Shown: piece by piece, positions 8,916 to 21,400 of the stretch
Layout of the letters: every line of letters starts with the position of its first letter
How positions within the stretch are numbered: the stretch's first letter is position 1
NCBI RefSeq assembly: GCF_004362395.1
Contig: NZ_SNWE01000019.1
Span: 18,695-82,694 of the forward strand
Source of the DNA: Salegentibacter sp. 24
GTDB lineage: Bacteria > Bacteroidota > Bacteroidia > Flavobacteriales > Flavobacteriaceae
DNA length: 64,000 nucleotides
Direction of reading: 5' to 3'
The notes under the pieces: generated by a model
The model's input: only the letters and a program-made list of their open reading frames with translations
Told to the model about the DNA's origin: nothing
Database searches by the model: none
Made by a program: the position numbers and the translations under genes

Positions 8916-9938
8916 TTATATTTTAAAATGCAGGCCGACATTCAGGTGAAAAAATTTACCTGCGGTTGCCATGGTGCTAATCTTAAAACGATCCATGTAA
9001 ATATTAAAACCCAGATCGGCTTTAATCTGAGCCTGGGTTTGTTCTAGTCTACCAAGTGCTGAATTAATAGGCCCCAGGGCAAAACCACTCCCGCCCATCG
9101 CATAATTAAATTTAGAATTAGTTGCACCCAGCGCACCAAATACTTCAAAGCTGTCGCCATATTTCTTGGAACCAATTACCGAGGCCATCCAGAGATTGGA
9201 ATTTACATTGACCAGGGTAAGGTTTCCAAAAGAACTTCCGTCCGTAGCTAAATCTACCGGTTCGATGAATTCATATTCTACATCAAACTTGTTATAGGCA
9301 ATTATCGCTGCCGCCTGGAAATCATCTTCATTATTGAATCTGAAATACTGTGAAAAATTGTGTTTTATTGCCGCACCATAGGTGATGAAAGCTACCCCAT
9401 CCACCATCAACTGTGGCAAGAATCTGGCTGAAAATTCTGTTTCATAAGGCAGTCCGACACTCGCCTGCACAAAGGGATAGGCAATGACGCTTTTATGAAT
9501 ACCCTCTATGGCCTGGAACCTAATCGGAACATTATTCCCCTGAAAATTAATATCCCCAACAAAATAAGTATCAGATTTTCCACCAAAGGCAGTAGGTATT
9601 ACAGCATTACTGCTTTCTCCTTCAATACTTAATATAGGGACACCATTCTCGTGTACTCCGGCAAAATCATTATTGGAAATCGTAAAAGTTTGTCTGTTGG
9701 AAGGCACAAACAAGGCGTTGGCCTGAAAGGAGATCTCTACTTGCCATGGCTTTAGGGCCGTAGCCGATGTAAACCAGCCAGCACCAGCCTGGTAAGCAGC
9801 TCCTTCGGCCGCAGGGCCTGCAAATTCATCTGCGATAAAGAGCATTTCATTTGCGAATCTATCGACATCACTTTCCTGGGCGTAGGTGGACAATGAAAAT
9901 AAAAAAATAAAAATGAAGGTTTGAGCTTGAAATTTCAA
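8916..9938 (-). CDS. DUF6588 family outer-membrane-like protein
   Basis: A 340-residue exported protein with a signal peptide ending near QA/AQES at residues 18-22, followed by repeated amphipathic strands and an aromatic-rich end (FFHLNVGLHFKI) typical of outer-membrane barrels. I recognise the overall type as the Bacteroidota family DUF6588, whose function is unknown. The only in-frame start giving the full signal peptide is TTG at 9936-9938; no ATG lies nearby. It sits between mdh and the gyrB terminator, on the same strand, without an obvious functional link to either. Confidence 0.65.
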   Translation of the reverse strand: MKFQAQTFIFIFLFSLSTYAQESDVDRFANEMLFIADEFAGPAAEGAAYQAGAGWFTSATALKPWQVEISFQANALFVPSNRQTFTISNNDFAGVHENGVPILSIEGESSNAVIPTAFGGKSDTYFVGDINFQGNNVPIRFQAIEGIHKSVIAYPFVQASVGLPYETEFSARFLPQLMVDGVAFITYGAAIKHNFSQYFRFNNEDDFQAAAIIAYNKFDVEYEFIEPVDLATDGSSFGNLTLVNVNSNLWMASVIGSKKYGDSFEVFGALGATNSKFNYAMGGSGFALGPINSALGRLEQTQAQIKADLGFNIYMDRFKISTMATAGKFFHLNVGLHFKI

Positions 9939-10004
9939 AATAAGTAGGTGTTAAGTTAGTGGGGTAAAAATAGCAAAAAAAAATTCTATTTATCAGTTCT
10001 GTAA

Positions 10005-10045
10005 AAAGCAAAAAACCCATAAGATATCTTACGGGTTTTTTGCTT
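10005..10045. terminator. Long bidirectional terminator after gyrB
   Basis: A nearly perfect 41-base palindrome (one mismatch), with A-rich left and T-rich right flanks, centred on ATAT near 10025. It is 16 bases past the gyrB stop on the minus strand and shields the downstream DUF6588 gene. Confidence 0.9.
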
Positions 10046-10060
10046 TAAGGTTATTATGTA

Positions 10061-12010
<1,950 letters not shown>

Positions 12011-12041
12011 CTAATTAAATTCGTCTGTTTTGAATAACGAA

Positions 12042-12049
12042 CAAATATA
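12042..12049 (-). promoter_or_regulatory. Probable -7 element of gyrB promoter
   Basis: Minus-strand TATATTTG matches the Bacteroidota -7 consensus 40 bases before the gyrB start. I see no good TTG at the usual distance, so only the -7 element is proposed. Confidence 0.5.
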
Positions 12050-12117
12050 ACAAAACGCATATTTTTAATGGGCCAGTAAGCTCTTCAAGCACTTTAAGTT
12101 ATTAACAATTTGTGAAG

Positions 12118-12160
12118 AAAAAAGCCCATAACACAGTGATTTTTACACTGTATTACGGGC
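12118..12160 (-). terminator. Terminator of asnB
   Basis: Arms 12124-12138 and 12146-12160 pair at 13 of 15 positions around a seven-base loop. On the minus strand they are followed by a T run. It starts 25 bases after the asnB stop. Confidence 0.9.
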
Positions 12161-12185
12161 ATAACAAACCACACGATTGTTTAAC

Positions 12186-13805
12186 CTAAACTCTTGCTAA
12201 TTCTTCCAGATCTTTCTTGGCATTTGTAGCTACGTGAGAGGTGTTCGCACGACCGCTTGGATCAAGGTCCTCCTGCCATTTCGGGATCCATCTTTTTACT
12301 GTTTTCGCAGCGCTTTCCTGTGGGAAGTGGCTGTGGAATATCTCTCTATAGAAATACGCTTCCTTAGTGGCTGGTGTATTGTATGGATACTTATCAGAAG
12401 CGCTTGCCATTTGCTCATCTGTAACCCTGGCTGAAGCGTACGCGATCAGCTCATCTATCCAACTATAACCTACCCCATCGCTGAATTGTTCTTTTTGCCT
12501 CCATAAAACCTCTTCAGGTAAAAATGGGTCTTCGGGAGTATCAAATGCTTTTCTTAGAATATATTTCTCTACACCATCGTATGTTTTTGGCAGTTTATGC
12601 ACAGCTTCAGTCTCCATTGCTGTTTTTAAGAATGCCTTATCTAAAAACGGCACCCTGGCTTCAAGTCCGTGCGCCATGGTAGACTTATCGGCCCTCAGGC
12701 AGTCTGCAGTAGCAAGCCTTTGCACCCTTCTGATGGTTTCCTTTTGAAAATCTTCTGGCGATGGTGCGTTTTTAAAGTACAGGTATCCTCCGAAGATCTC
12801 GTCGGCTCCTTCCCCACTCAAGACTACTTTAACACCTTTTTCCTGTATTCCTTTTGATAGGAAGTACATCGGGGTACTGGCCCTTATAGAGGTTACATCG
12901 TAAGTTTCTAAGTGCCATACCAGTTTTTTCAGGATATCAATACCTTCTTCGACGGTGAAGTAAAATTCGGAATGCTCGGTTCCCAGGAATTTAGCAACTT
13001 TTCTGGCTGCGATTAAATCTGGAGCTGTTTCATCTAAACCTATAGAGAAGGAATGCAACTTTTGTCCACTGTCCTTCATTAACCTTGCGGCAATGGATGA
13101 TGTTAAAGAAGAATCTAAACCACCACTTAACAAAACACCCAGCGGGACATCAGCCATTAATCTCTTGCGAGTGGCCTCGATTAGACTTTCTCTTATCTTG
13201 GAAAGGTCTAAGGCTTGAGTCGCTTTTTTATAATCAAACCAATCCGGAGTGTAATATTCCACAAACCCGGTTTGTGGGGTATAATAATGTCCGGGAGGAA
13301 ATGCAGCCAAACTACTACACTGATCTACTATAGTTTTCATTTCACTGGCAAACCAAATAGTACCTTCATCATCGGTTCCATAATACAGTGGTTTCACCCC
13401 AATTGGATCCCTGGCCGCTATAAAATCCTTACCATCAACCACCACGAAAGAAAATACCCCGTCTAGTTTATCCAAAAAATCAACGCCATATTCTTCATAT
13501 AAATGAACAATCACTTCTGAATCCCCTGTAGTTCTAAAAGAATGATCTTTTAATTCATTATTTCGCAAAGCCTGGTGGTTATAAATCTCGCCGTTGTGAA
13601 TCATCCAGGCAGTTGAAGTGCCCTGGATGGGTTGTTTTCCGGTTTCAAGATCTACAATTGATAATCTCTCGTGACTCAGTACATAACCTTCTTCGGTTAC
13701 ATGTACATCACTTTCGTCTGGACCGCGGTGCGACATTCTTTTTGACAACCCGCTGATCTTCTCTTCTGATAATCGTTTTCCGATTACTGCTAAAATTCCA
13801 CACAT
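12186..13805 (-). CDS. asnB: Asparagine synthase B (glutamine-hydrolysing)
   Basis: Makes asparagine from aspartate, ATP and glutamine. The start at 13805 is fixed by chemistry: it places Cys directly after Met (MCGILAVIG), the N-terminal nucleophile of class II glutaminase domains, whereas starting at 13832 would bury it. The 539-residue protein has the glutaminase domain first (RMSHRGPDES, SHERLSIVD, NGEIYNH) and then the synthetase domain with the pyrophosphate loop SGGLDSS near 230 and SGEGADEIFGGY. A terminator follows and a good promoter precedes it, so it is a single-gene unit, divergent from the DUF2911 gene. Confidence 0.96.
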   Translation of the reverse strand: MCGILAVIGKRLSEEKISGLSKRMSHRGPDESDVHVTEEGYVLSHERLSIVDLETGKQPIQGTSTAWMIHNGEIYNHQALRNNELKDHSFRTTGDSEVIVHLYEEYGVDFLDKLDGVFSFVVVDGKDFIAARDPIGVKPLYYGTDDEGTIWFASEMKTIVDQCSSLAAFPPGHYYTPQTGFVEYYTPDWFDYKKATQALDLSKIRESLIEATRKRLMADVPLGVLLSGGLDSSLTSSIAARLMKDSGQKLHSFSIGLDETAPDLIAARKVAKFLGTEHSEFYFTVEEGIDILKKLVWHLETYDVTSIRASTPMYFLSKGIQEKGVKVVLSGEGADEIFGGYLYFKNAPSPEDFQKETIRRVQRLATADCLRADKSTMAHGLEARVPFLDKAFLKTAMETEAVHKLPKTYDGVEKYILRKAFDTPEDPFLPEEVLWRQKEQFSDGVGYSWIDELIAYASARVTDEQMASASDKYPYNTPATKEAYFYREIFHSHFPQESAAKTVKRWIPKWQEDLDPSGRANTSHVATNAKKDLEELARV

Positions 13806-13829
13806 AACATTTGCTTTAATAATTCCATA

Positions 13830-13859
13830 CAAATATGCGCCACAGGTTACAGTTTACAA
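13830..13859 (-). promoter_or_regulatory. Promoter of asnB
   Basis: Minus-strand TTG (13857-13859), 19-base spacer, then CATATTTG (13830-13837), one base off the TAnnTTTG consensus, ending 25 bases before the asnB start. It supports the start at 13805, since a start at 13832 would lie inside the promoter. Confidence 0.65.
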
Positions 13860-14062
13860 ACACAGTATAGCTAATTGATATAATATGAAAATAAAAAAAC
13901 TGAAATTAGAATTCATTTATAAGATAACAACCCCTGATTCACTAATAAATCTTACATCTGTAAATAATTAAAATTTTAACAGCTTCTAAATAAAGAATTA
14001 ACACTCGGGCTCTTATTGGTATAGTATCTTTAAGCTGAATTTATTCACAAACATAATAAGCA

Positions 14063-14635
14063 ATGAAGAAAACATTTTTAACTACGGTATTTTTAATAAG
14101 CATAGTTGCTTTTTCAAATCTCCAGGCACAAGAAACAGATACTACTAAGGGACCTAATTTCCCAAAATTAGATACCAGTCCAATGGATATGGTGCTGTAC
14201 CGGGACCTGAGCGATGAAGAAGTTATGCGGGTAATTTACAGCAGACCGCAAAAAAGAGACAGGGAAATCTTCGGAAAATTAGTACCCTATGGCGAAGTAT
14301 GGCGCACAGGGGCAAACGAAGCAACCGAAATCACCTTTTATAAGGATATGCAGATTTCCGGAAAAACCATTGAGGAAGGAACTTATACTTTATATACCAT
14401 TCCGAAAGAAAATGAATGGACAATAATCTTAAACAATTCCACCCATAGCTGGGGCGCTTATGAATATAGCGAAAAAGAAGATTATGTACGAATTGATGTT
14501 CCCGTGAGGAATTCGGACTTTACTATTGAAAACTTCTCTATGGCTATGGAACGTGCCGAAGACGGAAGCGGAGTTAACCTATTGATGGGTTGGGCCGATA
14601 AATATGTTAAGGTACCCTTTTCACCCGTACAGTAA
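14063..14635 (+). CDS. DUF2911 domain-containing exported protein
   Basis: A 190-residue protein of the DUF2911 family, common in Bacteroidota and without an assigned biochemical role. A signal peptide is clear (MKKTFLTTVF start, cleavage near NLQAQ at 20-22). The family core follows: SRPQKRDREIFGKLVPYGEVWRTGANEATEI as a split motif, then GTYTLYTIP and WTIILNN. Upstream, 257 bases separate it from the divergent asnB and are A+T-rich with no other gene. A terminator follows directly. Confidence 0.85.
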   Translation: MKKTFLTTVFLISIVAFSNLQAQETDTTKGPNFPKLDTSPMDMVLYRDLSDEEVMRVIYSRPQKRDREIFGKLVPYGEVWRTGANEATEITFYKDMQISGKTIEEGTYTLYTIPKENEWTIILNNSTHSWGAYEYSEKEDYVRIDVPVRNSDFTIENFSMAMERAEDGSGVNLLMGWADKYVKVPFSPVQ

Positions 14636-14658
14636 AAATTAGTTGAAATCAAAAATAT

Positions 14659-14692
14659 AAACGGTTGTTTAATTTAAACAGCCGTTTTTTTT
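14659..14692. terminator. Bidirectional terminator between the DUF2911 gene and queE
   Basis: Twelve-base arms (14659-14670 and 14676-14687, one G-T pair) with a T run on the plus side reaching 14692. It serves the plus-strand DUF2911 gene; its end touches the stop codon of convergent queE and can also end that transcript. Confidence 0.9.
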
Positions 14693-15323
14693 ATGGGATA
14701 TTCAGATATTTATGGGTTTGTAAAGAAACTTTCCATTTAGGATTTTTCATCACAAAATCCACGATAAGCGGCATCATCTTTTCCCTGTTACTCCATTCCG
14801 GTTGTAAATATAAAATGCAGTTTTTGCTAACTTTTGCAGCTTGTTCTTCAGCGAATTGAAAATCATGTTTATTAAAAATGATCACTTTAAGCTCGTGAGC
14901 CAAGGGATAAATTTCCTGGGTAGGTAATTTAATTTTCTTGGGAGATAAGCAGATCCAATCCCACTGCCCGGTAAGCTTATAGGCCCCGGAAGTTTCAATA
15001 TGAATATCACAACCTTTGGATTTTAACGCACCGGTAAGCCTGGTCATATCCCAGGTTAATGGTTCGCCACCGGTTATTACAATGGTCTTACTACTTGCCA
15101 CCGCCTTTTCCACGATCTTCCCAATATGGGTTGGGGGATGAATGGAGGGATCCCAGCTCTCTTTAACATCACACCAGTGGCATCCTACATCACAGCCACC
15201 AATTCTGATAAAATAAGCAGCCGTTCCTTTATGAAATCCTTCTCCCTGGATGGTATAAAATTCTTCCATTAACGGAAGCATAATCCCATCGTCTACAAGT
15301 GCCTTAGTCTCTTCTGTAATCAT
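14691..15323 (-). CDS. queE: 7-carboxy-7-deazaguanine synthase QueE
   Basis: Radical-SAM enzyme that converts 6-carboxytetrahydropterin to 7-carboxy-7-deazaguanine, a step in queuosine (tRNA modification) synthesis. The three cluster cysteines have the CX3CX2C spacing typical of QueE (Cys44, Cys48, Cys51 in GGCDVGCHWCD), preceded by FYTIQGEGFHKGT. VITGGEPL is the conserved SAM-binding motif. The ATG at 15323 is preferred over an in-frame TTG at 15332. The folE product at the left edge feeds the same pterin pool. No queC, queD or queF is seen nearby. Confidence 0.93.
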   Translation of the reverse strand: MITEETKALVDDGIMLPLMEEFYTIQGEGFHKGTAAYFIRIGGCDVGCHWCDVKESWDPSIHPPTHIGKIVEKAVASSKTIVITGGEPLTWDMTRLTGALKSKGCDIHIETSGAYKLTGQWDWICLSPKKIKLPTQEIYPLAHELKVIIFNKHDFQFAEEQAAKVSKNCILYLQPEWSNREKMMPLIVDFVMKNPKWKVSLQTHKYLNIP

Positions 15324-15381
15324 AGCCCGCAAAGATACGGAATCTCTTATTTTTAAGCTGTGCTTCGGGACGAAATCCTTT

Positions 15382-16833
15382 TTAATCTATAATAATCGCA
15401 TTTTCTACCTGAAAGTCTTTTTTGAAGAGATCTACTAAAAACCCATTAATTACTGCATAATTCAATTTTCCGTCTTTTTCAAGAAAGAAATTAGGTTCAA
15501 GGTTTTCGGGAAGTTGAAAATCTTCTGCTACCAGGTTTATAGGTAGCTTGGTGAATTCTTGCCGGGGTAATTCTTTTAATCGAATATAGGCATAGCCTTG
15601 CTTTAATATTTCTGAAATATTTTCCTCTTCGAGTTGCCCGGAATTGGCAAAAGTCTCCGGGTAAACCTTTCCCTTTATTAGTTTATAACCTGTGGCGTCA
15701 AGCTCCTTATAGCCATAATAGGTAGAAAGATCACCTCGATCTGAAATATAGGAGTCATAAAAATAATCCAGGTTTTCATTTTGGATTTCCTCCTGGTTAA
15801 TTCCTAAATCCAGGATATATTCCTCCCCGAGCAATTCATAGGAAAGCCCTTCGAGTTTTAAATCAAATAAATTTCTATCGTTATTGGGAATGGCTTCATA
15901 GCTGGAAATATCTGCGTTTTGATAATCTTCCTGGGCAATGGAGAACAGGGCAGCCAGAATGGAAACGAAATTCAGTTTTCTGATTTCCTGTTTTTCCGGA
16001 TCATTGGGATAACCACCAGATTCGATTAAAATAGTACTTGTACCCCATTTTTGCATATTGTCTCCAAAAGCCCTTGGCTCAAAATCATCATTATAACGAC
16101 CCACCTGTCCCGGTGCGTATTTTTGGATAATATCATTCATTTGCACAATGACCCGCATGGCATCCCCGCGCACCTTGTTTATGGATTTTTCATAATTATA
16201 GGCCGGGGCGAGATAAGAAATGCTTGCCGGTTTCGGGGTTCTTTCTGCATTGTAATAAGTGCTTTGATCGTGAAGGTTAAACCCGAAATCAGCCTCCAGG
16301 CTATCCCGTACTCTTTTGAGCGTTTTACTCTCCGGTGACTGCAAACGCAAAGCATCCCTGTTAATATCCACTCCCAGTAAATTTCTACGCTGAAATCTTT
16401 GCGCTCCATCGGGATTGACCATGGGTAAAAAGTGAAGTTTCACTTTTGCCAGCAGTTCGTTTTTTACCTCTGAAAATTCCCTGGAATCTAAAAAATTGAG
16501 AATATCAAAAATGGCCATGGTTGCGGTAGATTCGTCGCCGTGCATTTGAGACCATAGAAAAATGTCAAGTTCACCCTGACCTATCGAAATCAATTCAAGT
16601 GGCCTGCCCTGGATAGACTCCCCTACTTTGGTAACCTTAAAGTCCCGATTCTTTTTAAATTCCTCAATTAAAGGTTGAATTTTGGCCCGGGTAAATCGGC
16701 GTTTTTCAATAGATTCTTCCTTAAAATTCTCATAAGAACTATAAAGTTTAGCATATAGCGGTTTCTTTTGAGCTGAGCCGAGGCTTATAATTCCGAATAA
16801 AAATAATAGGCAACTTATATTTTTAAAGTTCAT
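15382..16833 (-). CDS. M14 family zinc carboxypeptidase-like exported peptidase
   Basis: A 483-residue secreted or periplasmic metallopeptidase. The signal peptide ends near LGSAQ (residue 21). Catalytic features of M14 are all visible: zinc ligands His98 and Glu101 (QMHGDES), Arg159 in INRD, the third ligand His188 (NLHDQ), and the catalytic Glu271 in ILIESGG. The region after about 300 is a less conserved C-terminal domain. The substrate is unknown; relatives cleave C-terminal residues of peptides or act on cell-wall peptides. It lies downstream of susCD on the same strand but behind a strong terminator, so it probably has separate transcription. Confidence 0.88.
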   Translation of the reverse strand: MNFKNISCLLFLFGIISLGSAQKKPLYAKLYSSYENFKEESIEKRRFTRAKIQPLIEEFKKNRDFKVTKVGESIQGRPLELISIGQGELDIFLWSQMHGDESTATMAIFDILNFLDSREFSEVKNELLAKVKLHFLPMVNPDGAQRFQRRNLLGVDINRDALRLQSPESKTLKRVRDSLEADFGFNLHDQSTYYNAERTPKPASISYLAPAYNYEKSINKVRGDAMRVIVQMNDIIQKYAPGQVGRYNDDFEPRAFGDNMQKWGTSTILIESGGYPNDPEKQEIRKLNFVSILAALFSIAQEDYQNADISSYEAIPNNDRNLFDLKLEGLSYELLGEEYILDLGINQEEIQNENLDYFYDSYISDRGDLSTYYGYKELDATGYKLIKGKVYPETFANSGQLEEENISEILKQGYAYIRLKELPRQEFTKLPINLVAEDFQLPENLEPNFFLEKDGKLNYAVINGFLVDLFKKDFQVENAIIID

Positions 16834-16941
16834 TTGGTCTCTTTTAAGGGTTTGGTTTAAAATTAATGTTTTTAGTTTCTCCTGCGAGTGTTTGTTTCCA
16901 TTCTTTTCTTACGAAAGGCTTTCGGGACTTTTTTAAACCAA

Positions 16942-16966
16942 AATCTCCCGGGCTGGCCGGGAGATT
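16942..16966 (-). terminator. Terminator of the susCD operon
   Basis: Perfect 10-bp G+C-rich stem (16942-16951 with 16957-16966), five-base loop, 25 bases after the susD stop on the minus strand. The downstream tail is only moderately T-rich. Confidence 0.8.
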
Positions 16967-16991
16967 AAAGAATGTTGCTTTTATAAAACTT

Positions 16992-18407
16992 TTATTCATC
17001 CCAGAAAATAGGATCTATCAAAGTCACATCGGGCACATTGGCTCCGTTTCTTCCAATTTCTGAATCCGGATACCCCAGCCTCTTAATGAACTGACCATTA
17101 AGATCCGGGTTAACATTGGCCGGAAGATCAAAATTTTCATAGTCATAATCATGCCTTCGGGCATCCACCCAGGCTTCCGGATGCAAGAACATAGCTACCC
17201 ATTTTTCTTTAAAAATAAGGTCTAAGGTAAAGTCCTCCACGCCGACACTTACTTCCGGACTGTTGATATAGGCATCTATTTCTGCCGGCTCTACTCCCAA
17301 CATCCTCATATGCGCTCTTATCCCTTCCAGATAAGCATTATAAGCACGGGTTTTATCGATTCCAAAGGCAGCTTCAGCTTCAATAAATTTTTGTTCTGCA
17401 TAAGTTGCTATGAGGATCGGCGACTGTTCAGAAGAATAAAAATCCCCGGTCTCCAGGGTAGAACGCTCTCCCGAAGCAGCTGCTGTACCACGACCAGCTC
17501 CATTGGGAACGCCAATATATTCTCCGTCATCAGTAGCTCCAATCATATAAGGAATACGGGGATCTACTACCCCAAAAGTTGTTCCATCGGTAGCCTCCAC
17601 AAATTGCTCTGAAATCCAGCCCCCAAGAATCAGATCTGCATTATTGATAGCCACATCAGCCCACGGATTGAATTCCTCTTCAAAATATTCTACCTGGGCG
17701 TTATCTGCATTACTTTCAAAACCGGCATCAACTGCAGCTAGTACTTCAGCAGGGTTATATTGATCGGTTTGGCTTAAATGATTTTTGTAACGTGCTTTAA
17801 GCATGTTTGCAAACTTGATCCATTTCTGCGCATCTCCATTGTAAATAAAATCATCTGACTCAATCGGCAGGTCTGTTTCCTGGGAAAGATTTGCAATTCC
17901 ACTGTCCAGTAATTCAAAAATTCTACTGTACAACTCTGCGTCATCATCATAAGTAGGGGTAATGGTTTCGAAATTAAAACTTTCACTATAAGGAACATCA
18001 CCGAAGGCATCCACGGTCATCGCCAGGTTTAAAGCCATCATTACCTGTCCGGCACCTTCGTAATGGGAAGCTCCAGTCTCATTGGCCTCGAGTATCATAT
18101 CATTTAGATCCGTCATCACATCATACAGGGCAGACCAGGTCCCGCTAAAACTAAGGGGATCCATAACATCTGTAGCACTAGCCTGGTTAGGAGAAGCCAG
18201 ATACTGGACATAATAAGATGTTGTGCTTCCAATCCTAAAGGTGTTCTGAGCGGTTTCAAATGTAGAATTCACCATTAAACCGGCTAAAGGTGCCGTTGTG
18301 GGGTTATTGGGATTCTCATTGATATCAAGATAATCATCGCAGGCCGAGAAGGTGAGAAATAGCCCTGCAATTGCTATATAATTATATGTTTGTCTTAAAA
18401 TTTTCAT
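16992..18407 (-). CDS. SusD/RagB-type nutrient-binding outer-membrane lipoprotein
   Basis: Surface lipoprotein that forms the lid of a SusC-type transporter and helps capture the substrate. The 471-residue protein begins with a lipoprotein signal with Cys23 in TFSAC, then the typical DDYLDINENPN N terminus. Helical repeats such as YNGDAQKWIKFANMLKARY follow and belong to the SusD-like type 2 group. The ATG at 18407 is chosen over a TTG two codons earlier. It follows susC by 12 bases. No glycoside hydrolase, sulfatase or regulator lies nearby, so the substrate cannot be read from context; the three neighbouring peptidases hint at peptides (inference). Confidence 0.92.
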   Translation of the reverse strand: MKILRQTYNYIAIAGLFLTFSACDDYLDINENPNNPTTAPLAGLMVNSTFETAQNTFRIGSTTSYYVQYLASPNQASATDVMDPLSFSGTWSALYDVMTDLNDMILEANETGASHYEGAGQVMMALNLAMTVDAFGDVPYSESFNFETITPTYDDDAELYSRIFELLDSGIANLSQETDLPIESDDFIYNGDAQKWIKFANMLKARYKNHLSQTDQYNPAEVLAAVDAGFESNADNAQVEYFEEEFNPWADVAINNADLILGGWISEQFVEATDGTTFGVVDPRIPYMIGATDDGEYIGVPNGAGRGTAAASGERSTLETGDFYSSEQSPILIATYAEQKFIEAEAAFGIDKTRAYNAYLEGIRAHMRMLGVEPAEIDAYINSPEVSVGVEDFTLDLIFKEKWVAMFLHPEAWVDARRHDYDYENFDLPANVNPDLNGQFIKRLGYPDSEIGRNGANVPDVTLIDPIFWDE

Positions 18408-18419
18408 ATTCAATATTTT

Positions 18420-21400
18420 TTATAAACCTAAGTTAAGTGTAAAAAACAGGCTTTGCACACCCGGATATCCAAGTCCAGTAAACCCTGTGGCATTCCCACC
18501 GGCACCGGCACTAAATGATTCGGGATCAAAACCATCCCAGGGGGTATACAGGATAATGTTATTGGCTGCTACGGAAACCCTGGCTGTTTTAAGGAAGGAA
18601 AGCGAGTTCAACACCTTTTCTCCAAAGTTATAAGCAAGGGAAATATTACGCAGCTTAATGAACGAGGCATCGTGTACGAAGTTCTCACTAACAGAACGAT
18701 ACGTATTTCTGTAGAAACCTGCGCCATAATCCCTGCCATCAGGACCAACTCCCTGGCCTAACCAAACCTCCTGGGTGTTAGGGGATCCATCTGCAAGCAC
18801 CCCATCAAAAACTCGAGTTTCATTTCTATTCAACGTATATTCTGCAATACCAAAGGCAGAAAAGAAATTATCGTACTGGCTATACTGCTCAACCCCGGTT
18901 CTGAAATCTATTAGGAAAGAAAAATCAAAATTCTTATAAGAGAAATCATTGGTTAAACCTCCAATCCACTTCGGAGTACTATTCCCTAGGATTAATTGTT
19001 CTCCATTTCTAACAGGAAAACCATCCTCCCCAATAACAATAGGCAGATCCTCGTTTAAGAACAGGCTACTCTCATCTGCACCAAAACGCTCATAACTGCT
19101 CCCGAAAATATTACCGTAAGCCTCTCCCTCAATAAGTTGCATCGTAACGGTACTCCCGGCATATCCGTATTGACTTCCTACCTGGATTTGTTCAATACCC
19201 TCTCGAATACTGACCACCTCATTTTGATTGTAGGCTGCATTTAAAGTAATGTTCCAGGTGAAATCTTCCGTCCTGACAGGATTTCCACGTATAATGAATT
19301 CTACCCCCTGGTTTTCGATTTCTCCCGCATTGGTAATAAAAGTAGAGAAGCCTGAAGATTCTGAAACGGGAACGGGAATAATTTGGTCCTTACTATTTGA
19401 TTTATACCAGGTAAAATCAATGCCGAATCGGTTTTCAAAAAATCTAAGATCGGTACCTATTTCAATAGAAGTCGTTCTTTCTGGTTTTAAGCCCAGGTCT
19501 CCAAATTGACTAAACCTGGTAAAACCAACTTCTCCGCCAAGTGGGTAAATTGCTGGAGAGGTATAGGTTTGACCTATTCTGTAGGGGTCCGTATCTTTAC
19601 CAACTTCCGCATAAGAAACTCTAAGTTTACCGTAAGTAAGTACTTCTGGCATTTCAAAAGCTTCGGTGAAAGCAAATCCTAAGTTAATCGATGGATAGAA
19701 GAAGGAATTATTGCCTTTTGGCAAGGTGGAAGTCCAGTCATTTCTCCCGGTGATATTGAGAAATAACATATCATCGTAATCCACCATAAGATCCCCATAC
19801 AATCCTATCAACCTTTTTTTACGTTTATCCTGCGAGGTAGAGATCTGACTTGCGTAGCTAAGATCATAAAACTGAGGAATTACAAAATTTTCCCCGGTAG
19901 CCTCAACAAGTTCATAATCTCTTTCAAAAATATCATTCCCTACACGTAAGGTCGTATTCCATTTTTCATCCCATTGTTTTTTTAGGGTAATAAAAAGGTT
20001 GGAGTTAATATCCCTGCTTTCTATTCTGGTTTCTGTTATAAAACCTTCTGAACTTAAAGGAACTTCTCCCTCTATCCCTAATGGACCCGGAGTAATTTCA
20101 GTACGGGAATCCGTATAAAAATCCGTTCCGATTAAATAATTCACATCCAGCCAATCCGATGGGCTATAGGTGAATTTCATGTTCCCTATAATTCGGTTAA
20201 CCTCATCTTCAAAGGTGCTAAAGCGGGCATCATAAATTGGATTGGTATTGGTTCCAATACTCTTCATGGTGCCGTCTTCATTGATGTAATCGTTAATATC
20301 CTGCATAGGCGTATTATAAATCATACGTTCCATAAACCTATCGTGGGGCACACGATTTCCCCCGGATATGGTATAGTTCATGTTTCCGGCAACCCTAAAT
20401 TTATCATTAAATTTCAGGGTTCCGTTAAACCTGGCCGAGGTCCGCCCCCAGTTGCTAAATGGAATAATCCCTTCCTGGTCCAGGTTGTTAAGAGAAGCAT
20501 AGAAAGTAGCCATCTCGTTCCCACCCGATATACTAAAGGAGTTATCAATTTGAACACCCGTTCTCATGGCATCTCTCCAAATGTCATTTATTTCAGCATC
20601 GGGATCGATTTCTCTAATTTCGTCTATTGAAGGACCCCAGTTTGGCCAAAAGGAATTAGGATCATAAACGCCACCGAATCCCTGTCCGTATACCTCCTGA
20701 ATTTCAGGATACTGATTTACCTCTTCGAAACCAATGGTACTATTGATACTAATGCGCACATCTCCCGCCTTACCCTTTTTTGTGGTAATTATCACGGCCC
20801 CGTTGGCAGCTCGAACTCCATAAAGCGCTGTTGCTGCCGCACCTTTTAGAATGCTCATAGATTCTATATCGTTGGGGTTAATATCGGCAGCCCGGTTGGA
20901 CAATCCACGAGGGGTACCACTACTTTCTATAGTGGAATTATCCACCGGCACCCCATCTATTACAAATAAAGGCTGGTTGTCGGCATTAGGATCCAGGGAG
21001 TTTACACCCCGAATAACAATCCTGGCACTTTGGCCCGGAGCACCTCCCGAATTTGTAATTTGAACACCTGCAGTTTGCCCCTGGAGTGCGTTTACAATAT
21101 TGGGCTGATTGGTTTTGGTGATATCCTCGCCCTGGATTTCCTGCACGGCATAACCCAGTGCTTTTTTCTCCCTTTCGATACCAAGAGAAGTCACTACAAC
21201 TTCATCAAGACCTTCAAGATCTTCACTCATCGTGACATTGATCACGCTGCGCCCATTTACCGGCACCTCCTGCTTTTGAAAGCCAATCGATGAAAATACC
21301 AGGACAGCATCTTCATCTACATCAATAGCGTAGTTACCCTCCATATCGGTAACAGTACCATTGTTGGTTCCTTTTACAAGCACGGTCACTCCCGGCAGGG

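Noticed and set aside
13806..13832. ATG at 13832 as start of asnB
   Set aside because: The catalytic Cys must follow the initiator Met, and the proposed promoter overlaps this position.
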